Below, in pieces: positions 25,992 to 35,312 of a stretch of 64,000 bases of DNA. Location of the stretch: NCBI GenBank assembly GCA_964543475.1, contig CAZIYJ010000001.1, forward strand, positions 372,001 through 436,000, given 5' to 3'. Source of the DNA: JAYSYM01 sp964543475 (GTDB taxonomy: Bacteria; Bdellovibrionota; Bdellovibrionia; Bdellovibrionales; JAMPXM01). The position numbers and the translations under genes were made by a program. Every line of letters begins with the position of its first letter. The stretch's first letter is position 1. The notes under the pieces were generated by a model, which was not told where the DNA came from, searched no databases, and worked only from the letters and a program-made list of their open reading frames with translations.

Positions 25992-26638
25992 GTTTTTGGA
26001 GCGTCGGGCTGATTCATAGGTTCAGCAGCTCTGAACGCTTCGAGCTTGCTGCAGGTTTCAAACACCCGCATCACGGTCGGATACTGATCGGTGGGAGTGT
26101 TGAACCGCTTGGCCGCAAAAACTTGCGGAACTAGAAATGCATCGGCTGCAGAAAGAGCACCACCAAAGCAATAGGTGCCGGCCGTGTCTTTTAAGAAGAG
26201 TTCAAGTGCGCTCATGCCCTTTGAGATCACATGGGTGATCCACTCTCCTCGTGCTTTTTCGTCAAGGCCACGTCGACCAAGCTCATCTGTAACAGCTAAA
26301 TTGTGAAGTGGTTGAATTCCGCTGTTAATGATTTCACAGAATTGAATGACGCGTGCTTTTTCGAAAGGATCGATCGGAAACAGGGGGCTAGTTGGACTGA
26401 CTTCGTCGAGATATTGAATGATCGCTATGGACTGGCCGAGAGCTTTACCATTGTGGACAAGTGTGGGGACTTGCTCGCTCGGATTGAGTTTTTTGTATTC
26501 CTGATTGTGTTGTTCGCCGCCGTTGTTAATTAGGTGTACAGCCTTGTAATCGTATTTGAGGTTTTTTAGGTTCATTGCGATTCGCACACGGTGCGATGCA
26601 GAGCTGCGAAAATACCCGTAGAGTGTGAATTCAGCCAC
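25988..26638 (-). CDS. maiA: Maleylacetoacetate isomerase (zeta-class GST)
   Basis: A 216-residue protein with the zeta-GST signature SSASHRVRIAMNLK near the N-terminus and the NPSEQVPTLVHNG cis-proline motif. The enzyme isomerises maleylacetoacetate to fumarylacetoacetate with glutathione, in tyrosine and phenylalanine breakdown. The GTG at 26638 has a strong GGAGG site and gives the usual length; the frame extends eight codons to a TTG. It is divergent from fahA, the next pathway enzyme, with only about 50 nt between them, probably a shared promoter region. Confidence 0.92.
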   Translation of the reverse strand: MAEFTLYGYFRSSASHRVRIAMNLKNLKYDYKAVHLINNGGEQHNQEYKKLNPSEQVPTLVHNGKALGQSIAIIQYLDEVSPTSPLFPIDPFEKARVIQFCEIINSGIQPLHNLAVTDELGRRGLDEKARGEWITHVISKGMSALELFLKDTAGTYCFGGALSAADAFLVPQVFAAKRFNTPTDQYPTVMRVFETCSKLEAFRAAEPMNQPDAPKT

Positions 26639-26691
26639 TTCAAGCCTCCAGCCATTGGACAACAGCTTTCGAGCATAATAGAACTACTGGC

Positions 26692-27675
26692 ATGAAGCTA
26701 GGAACTTTGAAGTCAAAAAGCAGAGATGGCGAACTCATCGTAGTGAGCCAAGATAATTTAAAAGCCGTCAAAGCAACTGATGTAGCGCCTTCTTTACGCG
26801 AGGCCGTCGAAAATTGGAATGCCAGCAAACCAAAGCTTGAGGCGATTTACAAAGATCTAAATGCTGGTAAGCGCACCGATGCATTTGCCATTGATCAAAC
26901 ACAGCTTCATTCTGCATTCCCTCGATGCTTTCAATGGGCCGATGGCTCCGCGTTCTTGCACCACGTAAAACTTGTCAGAATGGCTCGCAAGGCCGAGATG
27001 CCGCCATCGCTTTTTCAGACTCCGTTGATGTATCAAGGCGGCAGCGACGACTTCTTACCTCCGACTGAAGATATTCCGCAGATCGATTTTGCGCACGGGA
27101 CTGACTTTGAAGCTGAAGTAGCCGTCGTTCTTAGCGATGTTCCTATGGGCGTAACTCCAGAAAATGCGCTTAACCACATCGTCTTATTTTTGATCGTCAA
27201 CGATGTTTCTCTTCGTGGCTTAATTCCAGAAGAACTTGCTGCGGGTTTCGGGTTTTTCCAAAGCAAACCATCTTCAGCATTTGCACCATTTGCAGTAACT
27301 GAAGATGAACTCGGCGGAGCATGGAAAGATGGTCGCTTGCATCTTCCACTTAATGTTGAATACAACGGTCAGTTTTTCGGAAAAGCAAATGCAGGACAAA
27401 TGCATTTTCATTTTGGCCAGTTGATTGCGCACGCAGCCCGCACGAGAAATTTAAAAGCCGGAACAATTATTGGGAGCGGCACTGTTGCCAACGAAGATCC
27501 GACAGTTGGTAGTAGCTGTCTGGCAGAGAAGCGTATGATCGAAACAATTAAAGACGGCTCTCCCAAAACTCCCTTCATGAAAGTCGGCGACACTGTCAAA
27601 GTCGAGATGCGCGACTCCTCTGGGAAAAACATTTTTGGAACGATTTTTCAGAAGGTCATTCAGGCGAAAATCTAG
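26692..27675 (+). CDS. fahA: Fumarylacetoacetate hydrolase family protein
   Basis: A 327-residue FAH-family enzyme. The metal-binding acidic pattern is visible around residues 140-200 (DFEAEVAVVLSD, IVNDVSLRG, KPSSAFAPFAVTEDEL), and the C-terminal half has KAGTIIGSGTVANED. The enzyme hydrolyses fumarylacetoacetate to fumarate and acetoacetate. Its divergent neighbour is maiA, which supports the tyrosine-degradation role. The N-terminal 100 residues form the small SH3-like part. Confidence 0.88.
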   Translation: MKLGTLKSKSRDGELIVVSQDNLKAVKATDVAPSLREAVENWNASKPKLEAIYKDLNAGKRTDAFAIDQTQLHSAFPRCFQWADGSAFLHHVKLVRMARKAEMPPSLFQTPLMYQGGSDDFLPPTEDIPQIDFAHGTDFEAEVAVVLSDVPMGVTPENALNHIVLFLIVNDVSLRGLIPEELAAGFGFFQSKPSSAFAPFAVTEDELGGAWKDGRLHLPLNVEYNGQFFGKANAGQMHFHFGQLIAHAARTRNLKAGTIIGSGTVANEDPTVGSSCLAEKRMIETIKDGSPKTPFMKVGDTVKVEMRDSSGKNIFGTIFQKVIQAKI

Positions 27676-27821
27676 TGTCTCAGCTTGATGCGTGTCTCGT
27701 ATTGAGACCGTAGATCTAATGAGCGATGAACAAAATATATCCAGCTAGATATAGTTAAAACGCCTATCGATTGGAATCATATTTGCTCTTGTATCTCCGA
27801 TAAGGAACTCGGGGAGACTGA

Positions 27822-28697
27822 ATGAAACAATTGAAGAAATCCTACCTTACGGTTGCACTTGCGCTTTCAACATGCGGTGTTCTTTTTCAGAACTGTGCTG
27901 CTGCTCCTCCGCCTGATCTTGGCAGTGTGACTTCGGCAAGTTTGTCAGTAGGTTCTTTGACTTGCAGTTTTGCGGGCCAAATTTTGACTGAGGGCCAAAC
28001 AGTTTCGGCTTATCAAGCATCATCGGTTGCTTCAGGTGGCGTTTGTGTTTCTCAAGCAAGAACTTGTACGAACGGAATGCTTTCTGGAACTTATCAGTTC
28101 GGAGGCTGTTACGTTGAAAGTCCAACAGCGACTGCTTCGTGCAGTTTCTACGGCCAAACAATTCCTCATGGCCAAGCTGTGACTGCATACCAAACTGGAA
28201 GCGTAGTAGGCGGAGCTTGTGCCTCAGAAAACCGAATTTGTACAAATGGAGTTTTAGCTGGTACCTACCAGTACACTTCTTGTGTTGTGGATTGTTCGTT
28301 CAACGGTGCAGTTGTCGCTCACGCAACTGGTGTAACAGCATTCGCAGCCGCGTCAGTTCCTGCGGGTTCGGCGTGTGTATCAGAAGTTCGATCTTGTAAC
28401 ATGGGAGCATTGTCGGGATCACATGGCTTCTCGAGCTGTACAGTACAATCGGGTGGAGGAACTGCGTCTTGTAGCTTTAATGGAGCTACAGTTCTTCATG
28501 GTGCGAGTGTTACGGCTTATGCAATAGACGAAGCTTCATATGGAACTACATGCGCGGCCTATTCTCAGCAGCGACAGTGTAATAACGGGGTATTAAGTGG
28601 ATCCTATGCATATTCGTCGTGCTTTAAAAACTTTGACCCTTGCGGCGGCGGTGGTGGGTACAAGAGCTACCCAACTCCAATAACTTACTGCCCTTAA
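27822..28697 (+). CDS. Lipoprotein with four Cys-rich repeats
   Basis: After a lipoprotein signal peptide (lipobox LFQNC) come four tandem repeats of about 50 residues. Each begins with CSFxGxxxxHG, has an AY motif, a mid Cys, an RxC and an NGxLSG turn and ends in a Cys, so each carries four cysteines. The C-terminus is a short glycine-rich end with two cysteines. The protein is probably surface or periplasmic and disulfide-bonded. The same repeat occurs in the large lipoprotein at 39776-41941. A GGGGAG ribosome site precedes the ATG. Function is unknown; repeats of this kind often bind carbohydrate or protein. Confidence 0.8.
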   Translation: MKQLKKSYLTVALALSTCGVLFQNCAAAPPPDLGSVTSASLSVGSLTCSFAGQILTEGQTVSAYQASSVASGGVCVSQARTCTNGMLSGTYQFGGCYVESPTATASCSFYGQTIPHGQAVTAYQTGSVVGGACASENRICTNGVLAGTYQYTSCVVDCSFNGAVVAHATGVTAFAAASVPAGSACVSEVRSCNMGALSGSHGFSSCTVQSGGGTASCSFNGATVLHGASVTAYAIDEASYGTTCAAYSQQRQCNNGVLSGSYAYSSCFKNFDPCGGGGGYKSYPTPITYCP

Positions 28698-28741
28698 CCA
28701 CTGACCTTTACAGAGCACCCGGGGACTGATAGTTTTCTTGG

Positions 28742-30661
28742 GTGCAAACCACTATATTTCAAGACGAAAAATTGCTTATCTTTGATGGAGCAGTAGGGAC
28801 CGAGCTCTACAACCGTGGCTTCTTCATCAATCGACCTTTTGAAGAACTTAACCTCAGTTCTGCTGCTGACGTTCAAAAGGTGCATTTCGACTATTTAGAT
28901 GCCGGCGCTGATGTCATTACGACAAACACTTTTGCTACAACTCGCACTCAGTTAAAAAATTTCGATATCGATTCAAAGCAAGCTGAACTCATAAAGGCAG
29001 CGCTCCTCAATGCTAATAGTGCGGTTAAGCAATATCGTGAACATAACAATCGGCCAGTTAGAATTGCACTATCACTTGGGCCACTGGGACAATTGGTTGA
29101 GCCCCTCGGGTCGATAAGTTTAGTTGATGTTCGCGCGGAGTTTGCTGAAGTTGCGAGAGCAGCTGTATCTAGCGGCGAGGACTATCAACTTTACTTATTT
29201 GAAACTTTCTCGAATCTTGATGAGCTAGAGGCTGCAGTTGCAGGAGTTCGCGACGTCGATGCTAAGAGACCAATTCTCGCCTCAATTCACTCAGCCGTTT
29301 CAAAAGAAGGTTTCATTGCGGAGTTTGCTGAGCGATTCGGTAAGTCAGACCTCATTCAAGCGCTAGGGCTTAATTGCTCTGATGGCCCTTCGCAGTTGCT
29401 TCAGGCCTTGCAAATCTTGAGGCCCTTAACGTCTAAACCAATTGTTGTGCAACCAAATGCAGGCCTTCCTCGTTCGATTAATGGTCGCTACTTTTACATG
29501 ACGAGCCCTGACTACCTTGCGAAGTTTGCAAAACGTTATGCGCAAGCGGGTGCTGTGGCAGTCGGCGGATGTTGCGGAACTGGGCCTGAGCACATTCGTG
29601 CAATCAAAGCAGCTTTTGCAATGGTACGCGCGCAAGCAGCTGGTGAGATTTCTGATCCAGAGATCAATGTTGAGATATTGGAATCTAAAACTGATCGCCT
29701 TGTGGCAAAAGCTCGCTCACAAATGCGAAAGCCTTTGGCGAAACATTCGGTTTCTGAAACTTCTCGCGTCGGCGAAATATTAAAGACAAAAAAGAAAGTT
29801 CTTTCGATTGAGGTCCTACCTCCAAAAGGAACTGAGCTTGAAGGATTTTTAGAAAGCTTAGATGTGGTTGAGGCCGCCGGAGTAGATTTTGTGAATGTGC
29901 CAGATGGTGCGCGCGCAAGTACTCGCGTTAGCAGTCTCCATATTGCAAGCTACGTGGCACACCGAAAAGGATCACTGCAGGTGATTCCGCATTTTACCAC
30001 TCGCGATCGAAACCTTATTGCGCTTCAGTCTGATTTACTTGGCGCTTATGTAAATGGTGTAAGAGATGTTTTGTTAGTAACCGGTGATCCGCCAAAGCTT
30101 GGTACAAACAAAGATGCAACTGGCGTCTACGATATTGATTCAATCGGTCTCACTTACTTAGTCAACTGTTTGAACCAGGGCATCTCTCCGACCGGAGATG
30201 AAATTGGTTCCGGGACTGGTTTTGGAATCGGTGTCGCAAGTAATCCGACCGCTATCAACTTAGATTTAGAACACCAACGTTGGCTTTACAAAGTTGAGTC
30301 GGGAGCTGATTACGCAGTGACTCAGCCAATCTTTGATCCTGAAAGTTTTTTGCGGTGGCGTGATCGTTTAAAGCAAAACTATCGCCCGCATCTAGTTGGT
30401 ATCTGGCCGCTCACGAGTCTTCGAAATGCCGAGTTCATGGCGAACGAAGTTCCCGGTGTGCATGTGCCGAAGTGGGTCATCGAAGAAATGGCAAAGGCCG
30501 GAGGCGATTCAAGCGAGGCGATGAAGCGCGGTCTTGATATCGCCCGCAAATGTGTCGACAAATTAACTTCGAGTTGCGAGGGATTTTGTGTGTCAGCTCC
30601 GTTTGGCAAAGTAAAATTTGCTCTCGAAGTTATGTCTGGAACAATTGGTGATCAAAAATGA
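28742..30661 (+). CDS. Fused homocysteine S-methyltransferase / methylenetetrahydrofolate reductase
   Basis: The N-terminal half (to about residue 300) is a homocysteine methyltransferase domain: LIFDGAVGTELYNRG, LNCSDGPSQLL (first zinc Cys) and VGGCCGTGPEHI (the Cys pair). From about 335 on it is MTHFR-like: LSIEVLPPKGTE, VTGDPPKLG, FGIGVASNPTAINLD and YAVTQPIFDPESFL. This matches the YitJ-type bifunctional protein that reduces methylene-THF and passes the methyl to homocysteine or uses another donor. The GTG at 28742 lies within a short inverted repeat (GCACCC/GGGTGC). Its stop overlaps the next gene's start by 4 nt (ATGA). Confidence 0.9.
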   Translation: MQTTIFQDEKLLIFDGAVGTELYNRGFFINRPFEELNLSSAADVQKVHFDYLDAGADVITTNTFATTRTQLKNFDIDSKQAELIKAALLNANSAVKQYREHNNRPVRIALSLGPLGQLVEPLGSISLVDVRAEFAEVARAAVSSGEDYQLYLFETFSNLDELEAAVAGVRDVDAKRPILASIHSAVSKEGFIAEFAERFGKSDLIQALGLNCSDGPSQLLQALQILRPLTSKPIVVQPNAGLPRSINGRYFYMTSPDYLAKFAKRYAQAGAVAVGGCCGTGPEHIRAIKAAFAMVRAQAAGEISDPEINVEILESKTDRLVAKARSQMRKPLAKHSVSETSRVGEILKTKKKVLSIEVLPPKGTELEGFLESLDVVEAAGVDFVNVPDGARASTRVSSLHIASYVAHRKGSLQVIPHFTTRDRNLIALQSDLLGAYVNGVRDVLLVTGDPPKLGTNKDATGVYDIDSIGLTYLVNCLNQGISPTGDEIGSGTGFGIGVASNPTAINLDLEHQRWLYKVESGADYAVTQPIFDPESFLRWRDRLKQNYRPHLVGIWPLTSLRNAEFMANEVPGVHVPKWVIEEMAKAGGDSSEAMKRGLDIARKCVDKLTSSCEGFCVSAPFGKVKFALEVMSGTIGDQK

Positions 30662-32160
30662 AAATTCGAGCCGAAGTGTCTGACGGAGTAGTCGAGACTT
30701 CGCTTCGTAGTGGCCTGACACTTCTTGATCACTTACGTGAAGCGGGTGTCTTCGTTAATGCCGCATGTGGTGGTAAAGGCTCATGTCAGAAGTGTCGTGT
30801 GCAGTTGCGAGAAGGTTTTCTCGGGATCACCTCTTCAGATCGGCAGGCGTTTAGACCGCAAGAATTAGAGCAAGGCTGGCGTCTTTCGTGCCAAAGCCGA
30901 CCAAAAACAAAATGCACAATTAAAGTTCCTGAAACTGAAAGCTTTAAAGCAAAGCCGCGATTAATCAAAACTGGTCTCAAGCCCAATTTAGATTCGCCGC
31001 TTGTTTGTGATTTAGGTTCTACCGGAATGGTAGTGAGTGTTCCTTCAACCGAAGGTAAAATTGCCCTTGAATCTCATTTGTTAAATCGACAAGTGAAATT
31101 TGGTTCAGATGTTATGACTCGTCTAAACGTGGCTCAACACCAGGGTGTTGAACCGTTACAAAATTCGCTTTTTGAATCACTCAATTTCCTAGTTCAGACT
31201 TTGAATAAAGATGCTGAGATAGCGACTGAAGGGAAAACCATTTATTGCTCCGGGAACTCAGCAATGGTCAGTTTCCTTCAGGGTTGGGACATCACGACTC
31301 TTGCGGTTTCTCCCTATCAACCTGTTGCGACCCATTCGCAAACGGTAAACAGCGAGACGCAAAAATCATTTCAATTTATTTCAACATTGAAAATCAAAAC
31401 ACTTCCGCTGCTCGGTGGATTTGTCGGAGCCGACACCTTTGCGGGAATATTATATCTCGAGCAAACTTTAAAAGCCCCAAGACCCTGGATGCTTGTTGAT
31501 ATTGGAACCAATACTGAAATTGTTCTGTGCGACGAAGCCGGAAAACTTTGGTTTTGTAGCGCGCCTGCTGGGCCAGCGTTTGAAGGTGGAAATATTTCTC
31601 AAGGGATGCGCGCAGAGCCAGGTGCAATTTCGGTTGCTCATTACAAGTCGGGTTGGACACTTGAAACAATTGGCGGAGACAGAGCGCGTGGCATCTGTGG
31701 CTCTGGACTGATTGATCTGTTAGCAGAGGCCTCGACTCACGGACTCATGAACCCAGACGGGTATTTGAGCGAAGGATCATTGAGAATCACCGATGAAATA
31801 TCGCTCCTAGCAGACGACGTTCGCGAGTTCCAACTGGCAAAATCTGCAACAAGGTCAGCATGCGAACTCCTTATCGATCGCTCGAAGACCACTCCAAATG
31901 CCATATATTTGGCCGGAACTTTTGCGCAGCATCTAAGGTTGGAGTCGGTCGATGTGGTGGGATTGCTTCCCAAAAAAATCCCTGTAAAACAAATAGGTAA
32001 TAGTTCGTTATTTGGTACTCTCGTTTGGTCACAAATGTCTGATCACGAACAAGAGAAAATGGAAAACGACATCCGCCAACGTTCAGAGCAAATCGAACTT
32101 GCTCTGCAAGATGAATTTCAGGACATCTTTGTTCGAAATTTAGACTTTGGTGGAAAATGA
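30658..32160 (+). CDS. RACo-like reductive activator of corrinoid enzyme (2Fe-2S ferredoxin plus DUF4445)
   Basis: The N-terminal 90 residues are a plant-type [2Fe-2S] ferredoxin domain with cysteines 37, 43, 46 and 78 (AACGGKGSCQKC). The rest is the ASKHA-fold DUF4445 domain seen in RACo/RamA activators, with glycine-rich nucleotide motifs (LVDIGTNTEIVL, CSAPAGPAFEGGNI, RGICGSGLIDLL). Such proteins use ATP and reductant to return inactive cob(II)alamin to cob(I)alamin. It sits between the MTHFR fusion and metH, overlapping both (4 nt and 14 nt). This strongly suggests it reactivates MetH. Confidence 0.9.
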   Translation: MKIRAEVSDGVVETSLRSGLTLLDHLREAGVFVNAACGGKGSCQKCRVQLREGFLGITSSDRQAFRPQELEQGWRLSCQSRPKTKCTIKVPETESFKAKPRLIKTGLKPNLDSPLVCDLGSTGMVVSVPSTEGKIALESHLLNRQVKFGSDVMTRLNVAQHQGVEPLQNSLFESLNFLVQTLNKDAEIATEGKTIYCSGNSAMVSFLQGWDITTLAVSPYQPVATHSQTVNSETQKSFQFISTLKIKTLPLLGGFVGADTFAGILYLEQTLKAPRPWMLVDIGTNTEIVLCDEAGKLWFCSAPAGPAFEGGNISQGMRAEPGAISVAHYKSGWTLETIGGDRARGICGSGLIDLLAEASTHGLMNPDGYLSEGSLRITDEISLLADDVREFQLAKSATRSACELLIDRSKTTPNAIYLAGTFAQHLRLESVDVVGLLPKKIPVKQIGNSSLFGTLVWSQMSDHEQEKMENDIRQRSEQIELALQDEFQDIFVRNLDFGGK

Positions 32161-34678
32161 AATCTTTGTGGAGCCGAAATTGCGTTTAACTGATGAGTTG
32201 CAGAAAAGAATTTTAGTACTCGATGGATCAATGGGAGCACTTCTCCAAAATCGTGGCTTACCAGCTGGTATGGCCCCCGATGTTTGGATGATGGAAAACT
32301 CCGAAATTATTCTTGCCGCTCACAAAGAGTATGCTGATGCCGGTGCAGATATTCTAATTACAAATACCTTTGGTGCTTCTCGCTGGCGTTTAGCGGAGTA
32401 CCAATCAGAAGGTCGAATTCGCGAGATCAATGCGCGAGCAATTGAATTAGCAAGAAAAGCTTCAAATGGGCGTGCGTTTGTTGTTGGTGATATGGGACCG
32501 AGCGGAGAAACGGTTTTTCCGACAGGTCACAAATCTTTTGACGAAGTTTACGACGTTCTCTACGAGCAAGCAAAAATCATGGTGGAGCTTGGCGTTGATG
32601 CCATACTCGTTGAGACGATGTTCGACTCACTCGAACTACGATGTGCATTGTCAGCGATTCGCGGAGTTTCGCTAACGATTCCAATCATCGCTCACGCGAC
32701 CTTTAATACTGATGCCATTACCGACACGGGAGCCACGCCAGAGAACATCGTTGCGATCGCAGAAGGGTTTCACTGCCAAGCAGTAGGAGTTAATTGTTCG
32801 ACCGGACCTGAGCAAATGGTAGGGATCGTCGAGCGAATGGCGAAGATTTCACAAATTCCGATTACAGTGCAGCCAAATGCCGGTCTTCCAAAAATTGTGA
32901 ATGGACGGACTGCGTTTCCAATGTCACCGCAGGATATGAAGCCCTATATTCAGCGCTTTATTGATGCTGGAGCATCAATAATCGGCGGCTGCTGCGGGAC
33001 GACGCCTGAATATATCCGATTAGTTGCCGAGGGAGTAAAAGGGCAAAAGCCAAAGTTCTCTCAAAAACCCAAGCGGGTGATTGTGTCGAGTTTATCTCAA
33101 TCGGTTATGCTTGGTGGTCCTTATCCTTTCATGCCCATTGGCGAGCGAATGAATCCTTCAGGCCGAAAGAAATTAAGCGAGGCTCTTAAAAACAAAGATC
33201 TCTCACTTCTTCTTCAAGACGCTGAATTACAGATGCAAAGAGGCGGAAAGCTTTTAGACATCAACGTTGGTGTACCGCTCGTTGATGAAGTTCAGATGAT
33301 GAAAGACGCTGTGGTCGCCGTTCAAAACAGAATTCCTGTTCCGCTGATGATCGATAGTGCCAACTCACATGCGCTCGATGCTGGCGCAAATGTTTATTAT
33401 GGTCGACCTCTTCTTAATTCGATCAATGTCGAAGATGAAAAAGTTGAAGAGATGATCCCTGTAGTTCGTAAACATGGAGCTGCTGTTGTAGCGATGGTGA
33501 CGGGTACTTTTGTTCCGCCAACAGCCGAAGAGCGTCTTGAGAATGCACAGAAACTTTTTAAAATTCTTTTTGATCGAGCCGGCATGCGAGAAGAAGATGT
33601 CGTGTTTGACGTTCTTGGCTTAGTCGTTTCGGCAATGCGAGATAGCTCAAGGGCCACTCTCAAAACCATTTCTCTCGTTAAAGAATACTATCCCGCTTCA
33701 GCTACGACTCTCGGTTTGAGTAATGTCAGCTTTGGACTCCCGAATCGAACGATTGTTCATAATGCATTTCTAGCTTCTGCTGTAACTCATGGTCTTGATT
33801 CTGCGATTATGTCGGTTACCGAGGAGCTTGGTCCCGTGATAGCTGCTGCTGCGGATATGTGGAGTACTAAGCCTGATCAAATTGAAAACTACATTACGCA
33901 TTTTGCTCAGAAGATCGAGCTGGGCTCACGAAACAATGAAATCGCAAAAGGTGGAGTAGAGGGCCAGAAAAAAGAAGTACGCGGGCCACAAGAGCCTGAA
34001 TTCGTATCTAAGCTTCCTGAGCTTGAACAAAAGATTTTCAGAGGAATTGTTGAAGGACAAAAGGGCGAAATCGAGAAACTCGCAAAAGAGTTTGCAGAAA
34101 AGTCTCCTGAAAAAGCGATGGAGCTTTTCATGAACGTAATGACGCCTGCAATCCGTTACTTAGGCGATTTGTTTGCGGCGCGAATAAAATTTATTCCTCA
34201 CCTAATTTCGGCTGCAGATGCGATGAAGACCGGTGTCGAGATACTTGAGCCACTTTTGATTGCCGCGAGAAAAGCCGACGGCGGAGAAAAAGGCGCAATC
34301 GTCTTTGCCACTGTAAAAGGCGATATCCACGACATCGGTAAGAACATTTGTATCCTGATGCTCAGAAACTTTGGTTACGATGTTGTAGATCTTGGACGAA
34401 ATGTCGATGCAGAGTTAATTTTAAAAACGGCTATCGAGAAAAAGGCGCAAGTGATTGCGCTTTCAGCGCTCATGACAACAACGATGATGCAGATGAAAGT
34501 CGTCATCGACGCAGTTAAAGAGAAGCGACTTAACTGTAAAGTGGTCATTGGCGGCGCAGTTGTTACCCCGGATTTTGCCCGAGAAATTCAGGCAGACGGA
34601 TATTCGACGGATGTGGGAACAGTGGTTTCTGAGATGGAACGAGTTCTCATCATTCTCAACGCTGCTGGAATTAAGTAA
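32147..34678 (+). CDS. metH: Cobalamin-dependent methionine synthase, core form without activation domain
   Basis: Domains in order: homocysteine-binding (VLDGSMGALLQNR; VNCSTGPEQM; GGCCGTTPEYI zinc Cys), pterin-binding (GERMNPSGRKKL, LDINVGVP, PLMIDSAN), cap, and B12-binding with the DxHxxG motif (KGDIHDIGKNI, His ligand). The length is 843; E. coli MetH has 1227 because of a C-terminal S-adenosylmethionine-dependent activation domain, which is absent here, as the protein ends after the Rossmann-like B12 domain (VVIGGAVVTPDFA). Start GTG 32147 overlaps the activator gene; GTG 32168 is an alternative. Confidence 0.95.
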   Translation: MVENEIFVEPKLRLTDELQKRILVLDGSMGALLQNRGLPAGMAPDVWMMENSEIILAAHKEYADAGADILITNTFGASRWRLAEYQSEGRIREINARAIELARKASNGRAFVVGDMGPSGETVFPTGHKSFDEVYDVLYEQAKIMVELGVDAILVETMFDSLELRCALSAIRGVSLTIPIIAHATFNTDAITDTGATPENIVAIAEGFHCQAVGVNCSTGPEQMVGIVERMAKISQIPITVQPNAGLPKIVNGRTAFPMSPQDMKPYIQRFIDAGASIIGGCCGTTPEYIRLVAEGVKGQKPKFSQKPKRVIVSSLSQSVMLGGPYPFMPIGERMNPSGRKKLSEALKNKDLSLLLQDAELQMQRGGKLLDINVGVPLVDEVQMMKDAVVAVQNRIPVPLMIDSANSHALDAGANVYYGRPLLNSINVEDEKVEEMIPVVRKHGAAVVAMVTGTFVPPTAEERLENAQKLFKILFDRAGMREEDVVFDVLGLVVSAMRDSSRATLKTISLVKEYYPASATTLGLSNVSFGLPNRTIVHNAFLASAVTHGLDSAIMSVTEELGPVIAAAADMWSTKPDQIENYITHFAQKIELGSRNNEIAKGGVEGQKKEVRGPQEPEFVSKLPELEQKIFRGIVEGQKGEIEKLAKEFAEKSPEKAMELFMNVMTPAIRYLGDLFAARIKFIPHLISAADAMKTGVEILEPLLIAARKADGGEKGAIVFATVKGDIHDIGKNICILMLRNFGYDVVDLGRNVDAELILKTAIEKKAQVIALSALMTTTMMQMKVVIDAVKEKRLNCKVVIGGAVVTPDFAREIQADGYSTDVGTVVSEMERVLIILNAAGIK

Positions 34679-34805
34679 TTACGGGCCATTTATTCCCAAG
34701 AGTTGCCGTCTTGAAAAAGAATTTTCAATGCTTGTACATGAATGACATCCATCTGCGACGTACCCTTTCGGTAGTGCTAGTGCACTAAAACCTTAAGGAG
34801 AAGTT

Positions 34806-35243
34806 ATGAAATTTAATAAGACGATTCTAGCAGCAGCTTTGCTTTCAGTAGCTGTAGTGGGTTGCGCAAGTAAAGATCATCGTGCCGATGTAGCGCCGGC
34901 AACAGCACCAGAAGTAGTTAGCAGTACGACCACGACCGACGATATGGGTACAGTAACGGATTCAGACGTGATGGATGACGACTCTCTTTCTTCTGGAACG
35001 ACATCTTCAGGTGCGGCTGTGGAACCTGATGACGATCTCTCAACTGACGACGAAACATGGTCTGACGATGTAGAGTCTGGAACAACTTACGATACCGAAG
35101 CAAAGAAGCATAAAAAGAACAAGCGTGGAATGACCACTACCCCTTCAGACAGCGGTACTACCAGAGAGCCAATGGATGATTCGTTAGATTCGCCTTCTAC
35201 GATCGATTCTGAAACTGGAACATCGACTTCAGACGGAATGTAA
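34806..35243 (+). CDS. Asp/Ser/Thr-rich low-complexity lipoprotein
   Basis: A 145-residue lipoprotein (lipobox VVGCAS) with an AAGGAG ribosome site. The mature part is nearly all Asp, Ser, Thr, Gly and Glu with no hydrophobic core, so it is probably intrinsically disordered and exposed on a membrane surface. A single basic stretch (KKHKKNKRG) lies at about residue 100. A hairpin terminator follows at once. I do not recognise the family. Confidence 0.75.
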   Translation: MKFNKTILAAALLSVAVVGCASKDHRADVAPATAPEVVSSTTTTDDMGTVTDSDVMDDDSLSSGTTSSGAAVEPDDDLSTDDETWSDDVESGTTYDTEAKKHKKNKRGMTTTPSDSGTTREPMDDSLDSPSTIDSETGTSTSDGM

Positions 35244-35268
35244 TCTCAATTTAAAATTTAGAAGCGAG

Positions 35269-35294
35269 AGGAGTGGCTGGTCTGCTCCTTTTTT
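35269..35294 (+). terminator. Rho-independent terminator
   Basis: AGGAG (35269-35273) pairs with CTCCT (35285-35289) around an 11-nt loop, followed by a run of six T. It ends the preceding lipoprotein gene. Confidence 0.65.
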
Positions 35295-35312
35295 ATATGT
35301 TAAGACCTGTTC

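Noticed and set aside
28681..28741. Cobalamin or SAM riboswitch ahead of the methionine genes
   Set aside because: The gap is only 44 nt, too short for either, and no conserved box is visible.
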